A stretch of DNA of 64,000 bases from Dryocosmus kuriphilus (GCA_038277395.1 CM076193.1:72868252-72932251); one strand, 5' to 3'; counted from the stretch's first letter, positions 42,395 through 54,463 are shown. Translations and numbers: made by a program. Notes: generated by a model from the sequence alone, not told the origin.

Positions 42395-42970
42395 TTATTT
42401 CAGAGACTTAATGTGTAGTCTAATTGTTATAACTTCTCCACGAAAATTAACCAAATGTCCGTCTTGATCAACTATACGAAGTTGTATATGATCTATTGAC
42501 TGCACGGCGACTTGTAAGTAAATGACATGGGATGGTACTTCCACTATCTTATAACCAGGTGGTACTACAGGAAAGAATTCGTGAATAGTATGTACTTTCT
42601 GACCATTAATATATGCACCTGTAGTTATACTGCACTCAACTCTGAGAGCATTCACTTTTATGATTGACAACGGTTCATTAGATTTATAAAGCATTTAGCT
42701 TCTAGTCTGCGTGAAAAAAAGCTCAGCAAACGACCAATAGAATCTTCAAGTTCAAAATTTATATCTCGGCTGCAATAAATTTCACTTTTCAGAGTATTAT
42801 TGTTTGTCTGGTGTGAATTTCAATACTCTCAGTTGCTAAAACGTTCTGCAGATAGCACTGTATGTAATTTATCTCATAACTACCTGTAGGTATAGTCTAC
42901 TCTTTATTATTCACATAAAATTTATTTTGACCAATATCAAAGTTTGGGATTGAATTAAAGGTTAGAAATT
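42395..42970 (-). pseudogene. mCP: Penton-type minor capsid protein, 5' end lost and frameshifted
   Basis: 42395-42694 encodes the conserved C-terminal half (VHTIHEFFPVVPPGYKIVEV, LVNFRGEVITIRLHIKSLK). Further upstream the Polinton 1-like sequence continues to about 42970 with frame breaks (near 42700, 42820, 42900). The first about 36 codons and the intergenic DNA are missing because a deletion joins this gene to the protease. Confidence 0.7.
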
Positions 42971-43244
42971 CAACAAGACCGAAGTACATAAAGAGATCCA
43001 AAGGTGGTCGAAGGTTACCGAAGCTATCGAAATAAATTATTTTATTATTAATCTTTTTATAGGTACACCAGTGTGTTCCTGGTCCTTTTCTATCACCAAG
43101 GTTAACAATAGCACTTTCATATTTACGTGATCCACCTTCTGGCAATCCATTTCGCATAAAAACACCTCGAAAATGTAATAACTTTAAATATTTAGCGAAC
43201 TTAAGTAAATCTGCATCAGTCAATGCTCGGTGAGGTAGCTTCAC
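42897..43244 (-). pseudogene. CYS: Cysteine protease fused to penton remnant by deletion
   Basis: Codons 1-86 match the adenain-like protease of Polinton 1 (GTHWCTY, IYFDSFG). The frame then runs directly into the penton segment (LVEFLTFNS...) at about 42985. The deletion removed the catalytic Cys region. The start region has no ATG: GTG at 43244 overlaps the TGA stop of the upstream PLA2-domain gene (GTGA, 43241-43244). Confidence 0.75.
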
Positions 43245-44095
43245 TTTAAGCTTTTTGACTTACATTTAAGTCCTGCTCCTTTGAAATGAAGTCCTAGTCC
43301 TTGTTTATATGGTTTTAAATAAAGACCTATCCCCAAGGCAATGGCTTCTATCGTTTTATTATGACGTTTACCCTCTGTAAGTTGATGTTTTGCAGAATTT
43401 GCATCCTTCACAGCTTTTGCTATACCAGCCGCTCCACCCGCTAGTGCTCCAGTTACACTTAGGCACGCAAAAATAGGTGTAGAAAATAGGTGCATTAGAA
43501 AGTGTAGAAAAACACCCACCTTATTTGGAACAGGTAGAATACGAGACTCATTAATTTTTCTCTTTCCACCAGCTCTTTTTACAGCATTGCGTGCACCTCT
43601 TAAGGCAGACTTGATGACAGTTTGTGCATCAATACCCGAAATCATTGGCTTTTTAGCTGTCACAACGATCTTTTTCAGTGTGGTAGGAGGCTTTTATTTA
43701 TTCTTGAGGCCCATGGCAAACTTAGATTTAACTTTCATAGTGTTTGCTATTCTCCAAGAACCTGCTTTTTCAACTATACCTGCATCTTTAGCATGTACAC
43801 GTCCCCAAGCTTTTTCAGCTAGTGCTCTATGAGCCGCGTTTCTAGCCTCAAGGTTCGCCCTATTTTGTGAATAAGCAATATCGTGATCTTTGCAAGCTGC
43901 ATCCAGTTGATCGATTCCTGGATCATCTTGCGCTAATCGTTTTGCTATCTTAATACCTGGTCCACAGTACTGGTAACCGGACAAGTGCAACTCAAATGGC
44001 AAGTTGTTGATGATTTTGTTGACTAAGCATCTTCCACGTCTTGTCTACTTCAGAGCTTGTTTACAACTAACTCTTTTTCGTTCATTAACGATCAT
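43241..44095 (-). pseudogene. PLA2-domain Polinton protein with intact His-Asp motif
   Basis: ATG 44095. The N-terminal part (44002-43694) contains LSGYQYCGPG and LDAACKDHDIAYS, i.e. the His-Asp pair expected of an active phospholipase A2 of the parvovirus VP1 type. The C-terminal part (43663-43241) has DAQTVIKSALRGARNA, a Gly/Ala-rich hydrophobic segment (GALAGGAAGIAKAV), then IGLYLKPYKQGLGLHFKGAG. Breaks near 44030 and 43690 separate the pieces. Membrane-active entry function is inferred from family knowledge only. Confidence 0.7.
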
Positions 44096-44179
44096 GAGTG
44101 TTTGAGAGATGCTTTCAGACTGAAGATTCAACTTATATAAGCAGTATATTTATAGTTTATCCAATCAGTCATAGTCAAG
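44096..44179. promoter_or_regulatory. Divergent promoter with palindromic TATA box
   Basis: CTTATATAAG at 44133-44142, 'tatatttatag' directly after, and 'cagtcatagtcaag' before the ATPase ATG. The layout is identical to 14346-14430 of Polinton 1. Confidence 0.65.
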
Positions 44180-44852
44180 ATGCAGTTTGAAGTACAACCT
44201 GTGAAATTACCAGTTGAGAATTTTTATTCACGATTGAAAATGAGAAAAAGAAAGAACGGCATGGGCATTTAATGCCAAATAGTGTACGAGCAATATTCTG
44301 TGGACCCTCCAATTGTGGAAAGACAAATGCTTTGCTCACTCTATTAATACATCCAAATGGGTTAAGATTTAAAGATGTTTATGTATACAGTATAGTCGAA
44401 ACCGTTAAATCAACCGAAATACAAACTTTGGAAAAAGTTCTTCAATCAGTAGATGGCGTTGAGTACTATCCTTTCAATGAACATGAGGATGTGGTGATAC
44501 TAAGTAAAGCACGGCCTAACTCAATAATGGTATTTGATGATGTAGCATGTGAGAAGAAGTATAATATAAAAGCATTTTTTTCTATGGGTAGACACAGGAA
44601 TGTTGATTGTTTCTACTTGAGTCAAACATATGCCCGTATTTCTAAACATCTTGTACGCGATAATTTTAATTCACTAGTCCTTTTTAAACAAGTTGAGACG
44701 AATCTGAAGCGTATATATGACGATGATACTAATGCTGATATGGCTTTTTTACAATTTCAAGGCAGATATAGAAATGGTTTTGATTCTTTTGCAAGTCTAG
44801 AAAAATGATATATACATATTTAATGCCCAAATTAGAAACAGTCATACCTTAG
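44180..44852 (+). pseudogene. ATP: Packaging ATPase (FtsK/HerA type), frameshifted and shortened
   Basis: ATG 44180 (MQFEVQPVKLPVENF). A frameshift near 44250-44270 leads into the frame with Walker A GPSNCGKT (about 44309), Walker B IMVFDDV (about 44525) and FSMGRHRNVDCFYLSQTYA. About 30 residues before the C-terminal GRYRNGFDSF are deleted relative to Polinton 1, and an extra A at about 44806 shifts the last codons. Confidence 0.85.
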
Positions 44853-44868
44853 ACGATGTTGTATCAAC

Positions 44869-45642
44869 ATGTCTTCACACGAGAAGAATTTTGAGAAGCA
44901 AAAAAATATTTTACATCAAATTGCTAAAGCTAGTCAAACAATTCGACAAAAACATAGGCTAAGAAAGTTGGGCAAGGAGACGGTTGAACAGACATTGAGT
45001 GATACTTTCAAACCTATTGTTAATCCACTTGAAAAAATGTTGGGTGGTCTTGAGAAGAGACAAAGAAGAAAAGTTGAACTAATTAAAGAAGAGGAATTAA
45101 AGAGTGTGAAGAAAATATTGCTGATGAGGATGATGATGATGATTTGTCATTTAAATCTGCTTATGATGAAGAAGGAAATGAGAGAGGAGGTTCCAGTAAT
45201 TTAGAGTTGTCAGTTCATAGTACAGCGAAAAATAATTCAGACGAGTCTTCCACTATATGGGATGATGATGATGATGACACAAAGAAACATTTCATATTGT
45301 TAGGTGAAAGAAATAAAGGTCTGGATAATGTATAAGGCGTAAGAAAATTAATGAAGGATAGATTAATGATTGGAGATTCTCCGATAAATTTCAGTCATGA
45401 TCATATTCATGTGGGTAATTTGAATTTTTCTAAAAGTAATGGTTTGCTTGAGCTTTTATTTAAAAAAGTACCTGAAGAGTCCTCTGTAAGCTTTCATGAT
45501 CAGAAAAATTATCAAGAAATTATTATTACAACAAATGCTTGTAGAAGGAATTATAAACCAAATGGTGCTGTTCCTGATAGTAAAGGTTTTAAATATAAAA
45601 ACTTTATAGAAAAATTAATTCCCACATCTCCACAAGAAAAAA
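44869..45642 (+). pseudogene. Coiled-coil / 'LLELL' structural protein, 5' part (split by insertion)
   Basis: ATG 44869 (MSSHEKNFEKQKNILHQIAK); codon 15 is Leu where Polinton 1 has a stop. Coiled coil, acidic Asp run (45264-45280), then DRLMIGDSPINFSHDHIHVG, NGLLELLFKKVPEESSVSF, GFKYKNFIEKLIPTSPQ. Frameshifts near 45110 and 45335. The gene is cut at about 45643 by the dispersed repeat and resumes at about 54236. Confidence 0.65.
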
Positions 45643-45848
45643 TCTGCCCGCTTCGCGGGCACACCCTCGTCGCACGCTATACGCGATGTATGTGCACGCC
45701 TAAGGCGCGCGTCTGTTGGCACTCGCGCTTCGCGCTCGAAACGTTATTACTCGCGCTTTGCGCTCGGTGTTTATGGATCGTATAAACCTTCAAATTAAAA
45801 ATTACAAAAGAAATTATTTTACTTAAGGCTCTAACGTCCTTAAGGAAT
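45643..45848. repeat. GC-rich hairpin block at the left edge of dispersed repeat copy C
   Basis: It contains TGCCCG-cttcg-CGGGCA (45646-45662) and repeated 'ctcgcgcttcgcgctcg' words (45723-45768), in AT-rich surroundings. 45800-45848 ('ttacaaaagaaattattttacttaaggc...ccttaaggaat') is shared, inverted, with 30120-30165. Confidence 0.6.
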
Positions 45849-45854
45849 ACATTC

Positions 45855-45856
<2 letters not shown>

Positions 45857-45922
<66 letters not shown>

Positions 45923-45950
45923 CCTCCCTCCCCCCTGTCTCTCTCTCTAA
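45857..45950. repeat. (CT)n microsatellite
   Basis: Pure CT run to 45919, then mixed CT/CCCTC. Confidence 0.95.
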
Positions 45951-46130
45951 GGTAAACAATTCTGCTTGTTAATACTTTCTCATACCTTGCATAGTTTTGC
46001 TGAAAAGTGGTTTTCTTTATATTTCATAACATATTTCACGAATTACTCAAAAACTATGCGTCTGTTCAAAAAACTGATAGGAAAAAAATTTGTAGATCTT
46101 TTTTAGGTAAACAAATTTGTTTGTTACGAA

Positions 46131-46504
46131 CCATCAACTATTGCTTAATTTGTTCGCCGGAGGTTCCAAACTGCCAGTCAGGAGAGTATCCTGACTGTTT
46201 ATTTTATTTTTGTGGGGATCGTTTTTGTAACCACTCCTCCGTAGGAAGTGCCTAACCTCGATGTATGAAACTAGTACGTTGATTCCAAGATCTGTCCGAA
46301 AAGGGCTCAAATTAAGTAAAAAATCACAGGAATTACATTAGAGAAATAACAGTAGATAAAGTTTATTTACCATAAATACAAGGTCCTTAATGTTTACCGT
46401 GCACCATCTTAAAAAGGGATACCGGGCACGAATGTCAAATCTGCGTTCAACAACGGGGTAACTCAAACGTAGATAAAGTGAAATGAAACTGACCCCTTGG
46501 CTTC

Positions 46505-46545
<41 letters not shown>

Positions 46546-47682
46546 ACAAGGGTACATAGTTTGAATTGGTAAACTTACATCAAACCTTGTTGGCCGCTAG
46601 CGATTTTTGTCGTTTGTGTACTTACACCCGCGATCCAGTAATCACGTCCCGCACTTCTTCTACCCGCGAGTTGTCACCCGAGTTCACAATACCACACGTT
46701 GTCTTACCGATGGTTCTAGTCCTTTGGGTATTTAGAAATACCACCCTGCGCTGTTCTCCCTAAAACTAAAGTTGCAATTTTTTTTTTTAATTTATCGTCG
46801 ACAAAAACCCCCGGGGCATTGAACACTTGAGTTGCACTGGGTACTTTCAAGTGACAACCGCGACTCTGGGAAGCGCGAGTAAAAACTACGACGGAGCGAG
46901 GGTACTAAGTACCCAAACCCACCGGGCTACTTGCTCGGGCTAGCTGCTGGCGGTAAATGCTATCGAGACAAGTGGCTGATTAGCCTCGTCGTCTAAGGTA
47001 TGGATGATTTGGGGTAGGGTTTTTAGCTGAGTTAGCACCCCGAGCGTGGGACCTTTGCACCGGCCGGATGCAGTCCGCGTGACCACTAATTGCTGATTTT
47101 TGGAAATTATTGCAACTCAGAAATTTTGAAGGCACACGTGCACTGTTGCTATGCAGTTAATTTCAAGTGTTTAGTTAGCTTTCTGAATCAAATTCTCATA
47201 CCAAGGCAATAATGTAAGTTCTTAGATTTAAATGTTCATATTTTTGTTTATAGTAATTTTTAGGAAGAATTTACTTCCTATTGTCAATTTATTGTTACCT
47301 CAGTTCAGTTTATTGGAATAGAAATCTCACCAATCGACACCAATCAATAATTCCCTTAATCAATCTTGTTAATTATTAGTAATAATTCAAAGATTAATGT
47401 AAAAAGGACTCAGTAATGAGTATTCGCATCAAATTAGTCATTAACGGTCGTCAATAATTAAATAAGCCGTACTTAGCGTGGAGCAATAAATATATATATA
47501 TATCCAATAACAGTCCTATGGATGAATGTTAGGTGCTGTTAACTAATTTATTGATTGGTGAAGGGCTGGTAAGCTTGAAGATCTACTAGCTATTAGTCGA
47601 GTGTGGTCTCAATATCGATCCATGCAATTGGTTATTATTGATTATCGAGATTCTAGTTCTTACTGAATGTTGTTCAAAATTA

Positions 47683-47738
<56 letters not shown>

Positions 47739-48574
47739 CTGATAAGATTTCAGAGATTATTCCTGAGGAAAGTTTTATGTTTGTAAATAAATTATTGTTA
47801 AATTAAAGTTTTTAATCAGGTTTGGTTTCGTCAGTCTTAGGCTAGCAGAAACAACTAGAGGTGTCATGTTTCTTAATTCTTTGCTCGCCTTTTACTAATA
47901 AGTAATTTGGACGATGTTAACAATTAACGGTGAACTTATTCGTTAATTATTTCTAATCAATAAATAAGTCGAGTTCCTGAGATTAGTGTGCAGTTTTGGT
48001 TCATCCATATGTTATAAATAATTTATTCGTTAGTTGGAATCATCTATTTCACTATTATGAGTACCAGTTGACTTCAATCAATTGATTAAATTATTTCATA
48101 CGGATATTGTCTGATTATTAATGTTAAACATTTTAGCTAGCGTTTAATAATAACTTTAAACATATTCAGTAATTTTTAAATTTCGAGATTTGGATAGTCC
48201 ACGTAAAGTTAAAAGAACTACCTATACAGCTTTTTGACTTTAAATAATAATTAGATTTATTATTTAACTTTTAGTGGTCTCGCGGACTGCTACAAGTAGT
48301 CGGAATTCAGGTTAAACAGGAGGTGCACGTTTGAAGTGTTACTCTACATGCGGGAGGTGTTGACAATAGTCGGTGTTCCCGCCCAATCTACTATAACTTT
48401 GATTTACCTCTTTCCTCTTCTCCCTCTCATGTACCTCCGCGCTAGCGATGATGACTGTGAGTGATATGGGAGTGACAACCATCTCGGCCATTGCATTTCT
48501 TATAGTTATGGCGTATGCTACTGTGAGAGTGACCGACCCGGAAATTTTAATTACCCCCTCTCAAAAGGACCAAC
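46131..48574. other. Unclassified insertion inside the repeat
   Basis: No gene recognised. Contains a (GA)n tract (46508-46542), a T run (46776-46789) and an (AT)n tract (47685-47737). The first kilobase is moderately GC-rich, the second AT-rich. The short ORFs at 46566-46763 and 48448-48630 have no motif. Confidence 0.4.
47685..47737. repeat. (AT)n microsatellite
   Basis: Uninterrupted TA dinucleotides. Confidence 0.95.
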
Positions 48575-48626
48575 GTAACATGTTTATTATCATTTCTTTT
48601 GTATCTTGCATATTTTGGCGGGAAAT

Positions 48627-48640
48627 TTGAATTCTTTATT
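48627..48640. repeat. Probable target duplication of the foldback element, left copy
   Basis: TTGAATTCTTTATT, repeated at 53435-53448. The exact length shared with the element edge is uncertain because 55 extra bases (48641-48695) precede the inverted arm on the left. Confidence 0.6.
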
Positions 48641-51600
48641 GAGCAGAGAGGAAAGATGTGGAATCCTCAATATTGGTTTAACATCCGGGAAAGTTAATGA
48701 GGTCTTGAAGAAGACAACGCATCCAGACAATTTTTCAGTTTAAGATATTTAATAACGTTTCGTTGCTCGGCCGCGCAAACTCATCAGATTAGTACAAAAC
48801 TGAGAAATTACATATTTGATTAGTAAGGATATTTTTAAGCGGAGAAGGACGTTTTTGAGAGGAATGGTTATGAATAGTTGAAGGTTGACATTATGTATTT
48901 GAAGGATCTTTTTTTATTTTAGAAAAAATTTGGAAAAAATAAGAAAAACAGAGGTTTTATTGGTACTCAGCATCTTCACTAGAAAACAATGGAAAGGAGG
49001 TTAGAAAGGTTGATGCAATTGACGTGAATTGTTGAAATTGTGAAAGTTTATTTATATAAAGGGAGTCTAAATGTAGTAGGACAAGTATTTAATTAACTTA
49101 AAAGGTGAGAATGTCATTTTAAAAGTTTTTTATAAAAATTTGGAATGTTATAAACGTGAAAAGAATGCAATGTAAAGTATGAACAGGTAGAACGGTTCAA
49201 TTACGAATAAGGGTTATGAAAACGGAATTTATACGTAATGTGATAATATGAATATTATTTATATGTAATATGTTCAGCGAATGAATTTAATGTCGAATGG
49301 TCAGAATTCATGTCTGTATTAAGAATTTAGGGGACTGTGAAGGTATGAGGTTTGAGGAAACATAGTTAATAATTATTGAAAGTAATTGATAAAAATTTCT
49401 TTGATTGGAGAGGTACAAAAGCGTACCACTCCATGGTGAAGGATGCTGAGTACTGACCGGGCCTCGGATATTTGAAAAAGAGGCCGGGGCACCTTGGTGG
49501 GGATAGCCCCACCACCGCGACGAAGTAATGTGTGAGACAAGGAACTAAGTTTCTTCGTCTCTCCCAAGCTGCCGCTTCGTGTAAGGTCGAAAATGCACGA
49601 ACGAAACCGAACGGTGAGTCGGCGAGTTGTCCTTGTTACAAGCTGCTCGTGTAAGTCGAAAATACACGAATACGAACGATTGGAGCACTCACCGACGATA
49701 GCCGACTTCACGTTCGCGACTGGTCGGTTTCGACCTTGAAGCCTTTGAAGGCATTTGGAGGATACAGTTGATTTTCATTTTTAATAAAATCGACGTTAGC
49801 GCGAGAAGTTAGCTAACGTTACATTTTTATCTCTGTTCTCATTGGTCTAATACTTGATAATGAAGATAGCATTGAACAGAAAGGCTTCAAATATGGATTT
49901 TTCAAATGTAGCAGAAAGACTTCAAATATACATGTAATGAAGTTTTGAAATATTTAATCATTATGTTTTTCAGGAATTCTTATGAAATGTTTTAGACGAT
50001 CTGATTCTACAGCGAGTAAATTTTAAGACACTGGAGGTTTGTAAAGTTGAAATATATTGGATATATACGTATGGGATTTTGAGGTTAGATTAATATCTAT
50101 TACTTTCAAGTCAGTTTTTTATATTATATCTATATTTTTTTCAATTGAATTTAAATATTCTATAGTTAAAATGATAATCAATAAAAAAAATCAATAATCA
50201 ATTTCATTTTCGAATAACATTGAACATTATGACTTATGTGTTTTTTTTTAGTTTGCAGAAAACATTTTAATTTTGCAATTTATTTGTAATTTATAATTAA
50301 AACTTTAGAACGTTTCCAAAATTTTACAATGCTAAAATGCGGGGATTTGAAGAAATTAAATATGTACCGGAAACTAACGATAAACATTTTCAAATTGAAT
50401 ATTCATAAATTTTAAACATACATATTTCAATTCGATTATCGATTATTTTCCAAAATATTGACGAAACATACTGAAACTTATAATAAAAGAAAATTAAAGG
50501 ATTTTAAAAATGTATAATCCTAAAACTCATGAAATGCTCAATTTACAACATTTATGATGGTTTGGAAACTCGAATGGGAGAGGCGAAGAAACCTAGTTCC
50601 CTGTCTAGCACATTTTTGTCATTTTTTTTTAGAAATTCATAATTTTCTACTTTTCTACTTCATGATTTTCTACTTGTGTGTAGAAATTTGTAATTTCCTA
50701 AGAATAACTATGAAAAAGTAGATCTAGTTTTTACCATCCGTAGATACTTGTAAAATTTCATACAAAAGTGTAATTATTCATGAATATTTGTAGAAATTCG
50801 TAATTTTGTACAAACTACTATGAAAAATTGAGATTGCATTTTGTTGTAGATTGGCATAAATTTTCTTAGTAGACCTTTACCTTTCATATAAAATCATAAA
50901 GCTTCATAATTATTTTTTACAAATTTTTAGTTTTCATAAAAATTTGTAGTTTTCTAAGCTTATGGATTGCTTTCTCATTAATAAATATTTTGTATTATAT
51001 TGTCGTATTATAGCATTTATAAATAATAATCTAATACATTAAAAATAATTATCGGGTTAAACGGGTAAACGTTAATTTAATTCTTTCTAATTAGTTCACA
51101 AAATAAATTGACATAATAAATTTGTTTTATTTCCTTCATGTGGAATATAAGTTTTGAAATTTTAATTCTAATCAATTCAAGTCTGCCTCCCTCGAATTAA
51201 AATTATTTTAATTCACACATTTGAATAGATTTCATCTGTAATGTATTATCCTCAATGTTAGCAGAGATTAATGCATTTTCAACACGTTTAAATAAATTAT
51301 TAAAATATAAATAAATATAAATTTGAATATTTTTCCAATGTATATAAGTTATAAAACGATATAATAATGAAAAAGTAGGTTAAATAAGTGCATCATAAAT
51401 ATGTAATAGTAATTGATAATGATAATTGATAATAATATGGTATAATTATTTTCAATAATTATAATAATTTTCCTTGCTGTATAGGTAAGGAATTATTATT
51501 TATAAATGCTATAATATGAATATTTATTAATGAGAAAACAATCCATAAATTTCAATTCGATATAGCGTTCTCAAACTGAAATTATTTTCAGCTTTTCTAT

Positions 51601-53434
51601 TCCTGCTTTTACTTTTAATACGCTTCCGTTAAATTTTACTCACAAGGGAACCTTTAGGTATGGTGTTTTTTTTTTGAACTGATATTCTCGTCAATAAAAG
51701 GTACATACCAGAGGTTTTCTGAGAAAAATCAAGAAAACGCAATTCTAGCCCATTTTCGAGAAAAATGCATTTGAAAAATTGCGAACGCATGGTCATCGAG
51801 CTATTGTAAAAGTATTTCCAAGCGCCGATAGTTCCCTGGTAGAGTGCTTGGCTGATAGTCATAAGGTTATGCGTTCGATTCTCGCTAAGCTCACTTTTAA
51901 AAAATTTTTTTTTATTTATCAAAATGCTTGTTTATTTAATTTTCGAATATCATTGAACAAAATTATACCATGTAATGATTATTTATATGTTATTTTGAAT
52001 AAAAACTCTGTCTATCGTATTTTTATTTATTTTCTGTTCAATGCTATCTTCATTATCAAGTATTATACCAATGAGAACAGAGATAAAAATGTAACGTCAG
52101 CTAACTTCTCGCGTTAACGTCGATTTTATTAAAAATGAAAAATCAACTCCATCCTCCAAATGCCTTCAAAGGTTTCAAGGTCGAAACCGATCAGTCGCGA
52201 ACGCGAAGTCGGCTATCGTCGGTGAGTGCTCCAATCGGTCGTCTTCGTGTATTTTCGGCTTACAAGAGCAGCTTGTAACAAAGCCAACTCACCGACTCAC
52301 CGTTCGTTTTCGTTCATGCATTTTCGAATTTACACGAAGCGGCAGCTTGGGAGAGACGAAGAAACATAGTTCCTTGTCTCACACATTACTTCGTCGCGGT
52401 GGTGGGGCTATCCCCACCAAGTTTCCCCGGACTCGTTTTCAAATATCCGAGGCCTGGTACTGACGGGATGGAAAGTTTTTTGGAAGAGGGGGAATTTAAA
52501 TTGAAGAAAAGGCGCTAATTTTTAAAAATTGAATATATTGTGTTGCGATAATGAGGATAAATTTCAATTAGTAATGTTATTTAAAAAAGAGTTGTAAGCT
52601 GGGTTGTAAAATTGGAGATCTGTAATTTTATTTAAAACATTATCACCTTTCTTCTTATTGTACAATCTTTTCAACTAAGGTTCTTTTATAATAATTTGAT
52701 TCTTTGTGTAGAATTTTTATGTCGTCCCATTTGATAGAAGATGGATCCTCCAAAATAATTCCAAGTCAAATTTTTATTATACCTTCACAGTCTCTAAATT
52801 CTTAATAAAGACATGAATTGGGAGCATTCTACATTAAATTCATTCACTGAACATATTATATATAAATAATATTCATATTATCACGTTACGTGTAAATTCC
52901 GTTTTCATAACCCTTATTCGAAATTGAACCGTTCTACCTGTTCATACTTTACATTGCATTCTTTTCACGTCTATAACATTCCAAATTCTAATAAAAAACT
53001 TTTAAAGTGCCATTCTCACCTTTTAAATTAATTAAATACTTGTCCTACTACATTTAGACTCCCTTTATATAAATAAACTTTCACAATTTCAACAATTCAC
53101 GTCAATTGCATCAACCTTTCTAACTCCTTTCCATTGTTTTCTAGTGAAGATGCTGAGTATCAATAAAACCTCTGTTTTTCTTATGTTTTTCAAATTTTTT
53201 CTAAAATAAAAAAACATCCTTCAAATACATAATGTCAACCTTCAACTATTCATAACCATTCGGTAAGTTCCTCTCAAAAATGTTCTTCTCCGCTTAAAAA
53301 TATCCTTACTAATCAAATATGTAATTTCTCAGTTTTGTTCTAATCTGATGCGGTTGCTCGGCCGAGCAACGAAACGTTATTAAATATCTGTAACTGAAAA
53401 ATTGTCTGGATGCTTTGTCTTCTTCAATACCTCA
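48641..53434. mobile_element. Large foldback element, arms over 1.2 kb
   Basis: 48696-49881 is the inverse of 52035-53434. Landmarks are 'atgaggt.ttgaagaagacaa', 'gtttcgttgctcggccg', 'ggtggggatagccccaccac' and 'aaaatcgacgtta.cgcgagaagtta'. The middle (49882-52034) contains a second, smaller inverted pair (50965-51030 against 51495-51555) and 'tagaaattcgtaatttt' style short repeats (50620-50960). No transposase. Probably a non-autonomous foldback or MULE-like element. Confidence 0.7.
51815..51895 (+). other. Degenerate tRNA-like segment
   Basis: 'ccctggtagagtgcttgg' resembles an A box and 'gcgttcgattctcg' a B box, spaced as in a tRNA, followed by a T run. Stems do not pair well: only three anticodon-stem pairs and a poor acceptor. 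At best a tRNA pseudogene or SINE head. Confidence 0.25.
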
Positions 53435-53448
53435 TTGAATTCTTTATT
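53435..53448. repeat. Probable target duplication of the foldback element, right copy
   Basis: TTGAATTCTTTATT, identical to 48627-48640. Confidence 0.6.
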
Positions 53449-53449
53449 T

Positions 53450-53930
53450 TTTAATAGCGTTTTCTCAATTAAAATCAAAACCATGCATTTTATCAAAAAA
53501 TAGTTAAATCAAAATTTGTAGATCTTTTTGGGTTGAACACCTTTGTTTATAATCATTTTTCCGTATCTTCCATAGTTTGGCAGGAAATTTGAATTTTTTA
53601 TTTTTAATAACGTTTTCTCTATTAAAACAAAAACCGTGCATTTTATCAAAAAACAGTTAAATCAAAATTTGTAGATATTTTTGGGTTGAATAGCTTTGTT
53701 TATAATCATTTTTTCTTATCTTGCATAGTTTGGCAGGAACTTTGAATTTTTTATTTTTAATAACGTGTTCTCTATTAAAACAAAAACCGTGAATTTTATC
53801 AAAAAATGGTTTATACAAAATTTGCAGATCTTTTTAAGGCAAAAAATTTTTGTTATATACATATTTTCTGTATCTTGCATAGTTTAGCCGGAAAATGTTT
53901 TTTTTGGTTTTGTGAAAACCGTTTTTGATG
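53450..53930 (+). repeat. Tandem monomers (about 165 bp, three copies) of the dispersed repeat
   Basis: Each unit reads 'cattttatcaaaaaa..gtt', 'aaatttgtagatctttttgg', 'ttgcatagtttggcaggaaa', 'ttttaataacgttttctc'. Related units, inverted, lie at 1-300 and 29400-29990. Confidence 0.8.
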
Positions 53931-54235
53931 GATAAAACCATAACCGTTGGTCAAAAGTATCTGGTTAACGAACTCGTCCTTACTTTTTACGTTTTAAAGA
54001 AATGTGACAAAGCCCAACCCAATCCGATTAGTCCTTCGAAAGCTATCGTGTTCACAGGCTACTACGACAACGACAACAACGACAAGGATAACGACGACAG
54101 ACAGACACCAACGTAAAACATATTTTTTCGGATTCAGGGGGTCATGAAACGTCGAGATTTCATGAAATCTGCGAAATTCAGTTTTCACATAAAACTAATA
54201 CCTTCTCATTGAGATGAGAATGTAAAAATAGGGAC

Positions 54236-54463
54236 AGACAAAGTAAAAACCGAAATTCAACAGGTCAAAGTATAATAATGCCACAAAATATGACTGCTAT
54301 AGAGGGAAGTCAATGGGATTACGTTTACTGGGATGACCCTAATGAATTGGTAGATCGACTGCGCTTACTTGTAGCGTCTCAAGCAGCAGGAAATCCAAGT
54401 CACACAAATGAAATTATATCGATTATCATTGAAGAACTAAGAGAAGCTGAAATTATATATTAA
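54236..54463 (+). pseudogene. Coiled-coil / 'LLELL' structural protein, 3' part
   Basis: It continues the gene at 44869-45642: QWDYVYWDDPNELVDRLRLL, then VASQAAGNPSHTNEIISI, stop at 54463. This is the C-terminus that Polinton 1 lost by deletion at about 16075. Confidence 0.65.

Larger units (their letters stand above)
45849..54235 (+). repeat. Dispersed repeat copy C, with nested insertions
   Basis: It begins ACATTCTCATCTC and ends with the inverse GAGATGAGAATGT (about 54211-54223). Only 45849-46130, 48575-48640 and 53435-54235 belong to the repeat proper; the rest is inserted DNA. Tandem monomers of about 165 bp lie at 53450-53930. It splits the Polinton 2 coiled-coil gene. Confidence 0.65.

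Noticed and set aside
46131..48574. LTR retrotransposon
   Set aside because: No paired LTRs, no coding motif; left unclassified.
51815..51895. tRNA gene
   Set aside because: A-box and B-box words are present but anticodon and acceptor stems do not pair; kept only as a tRNA-like segment.
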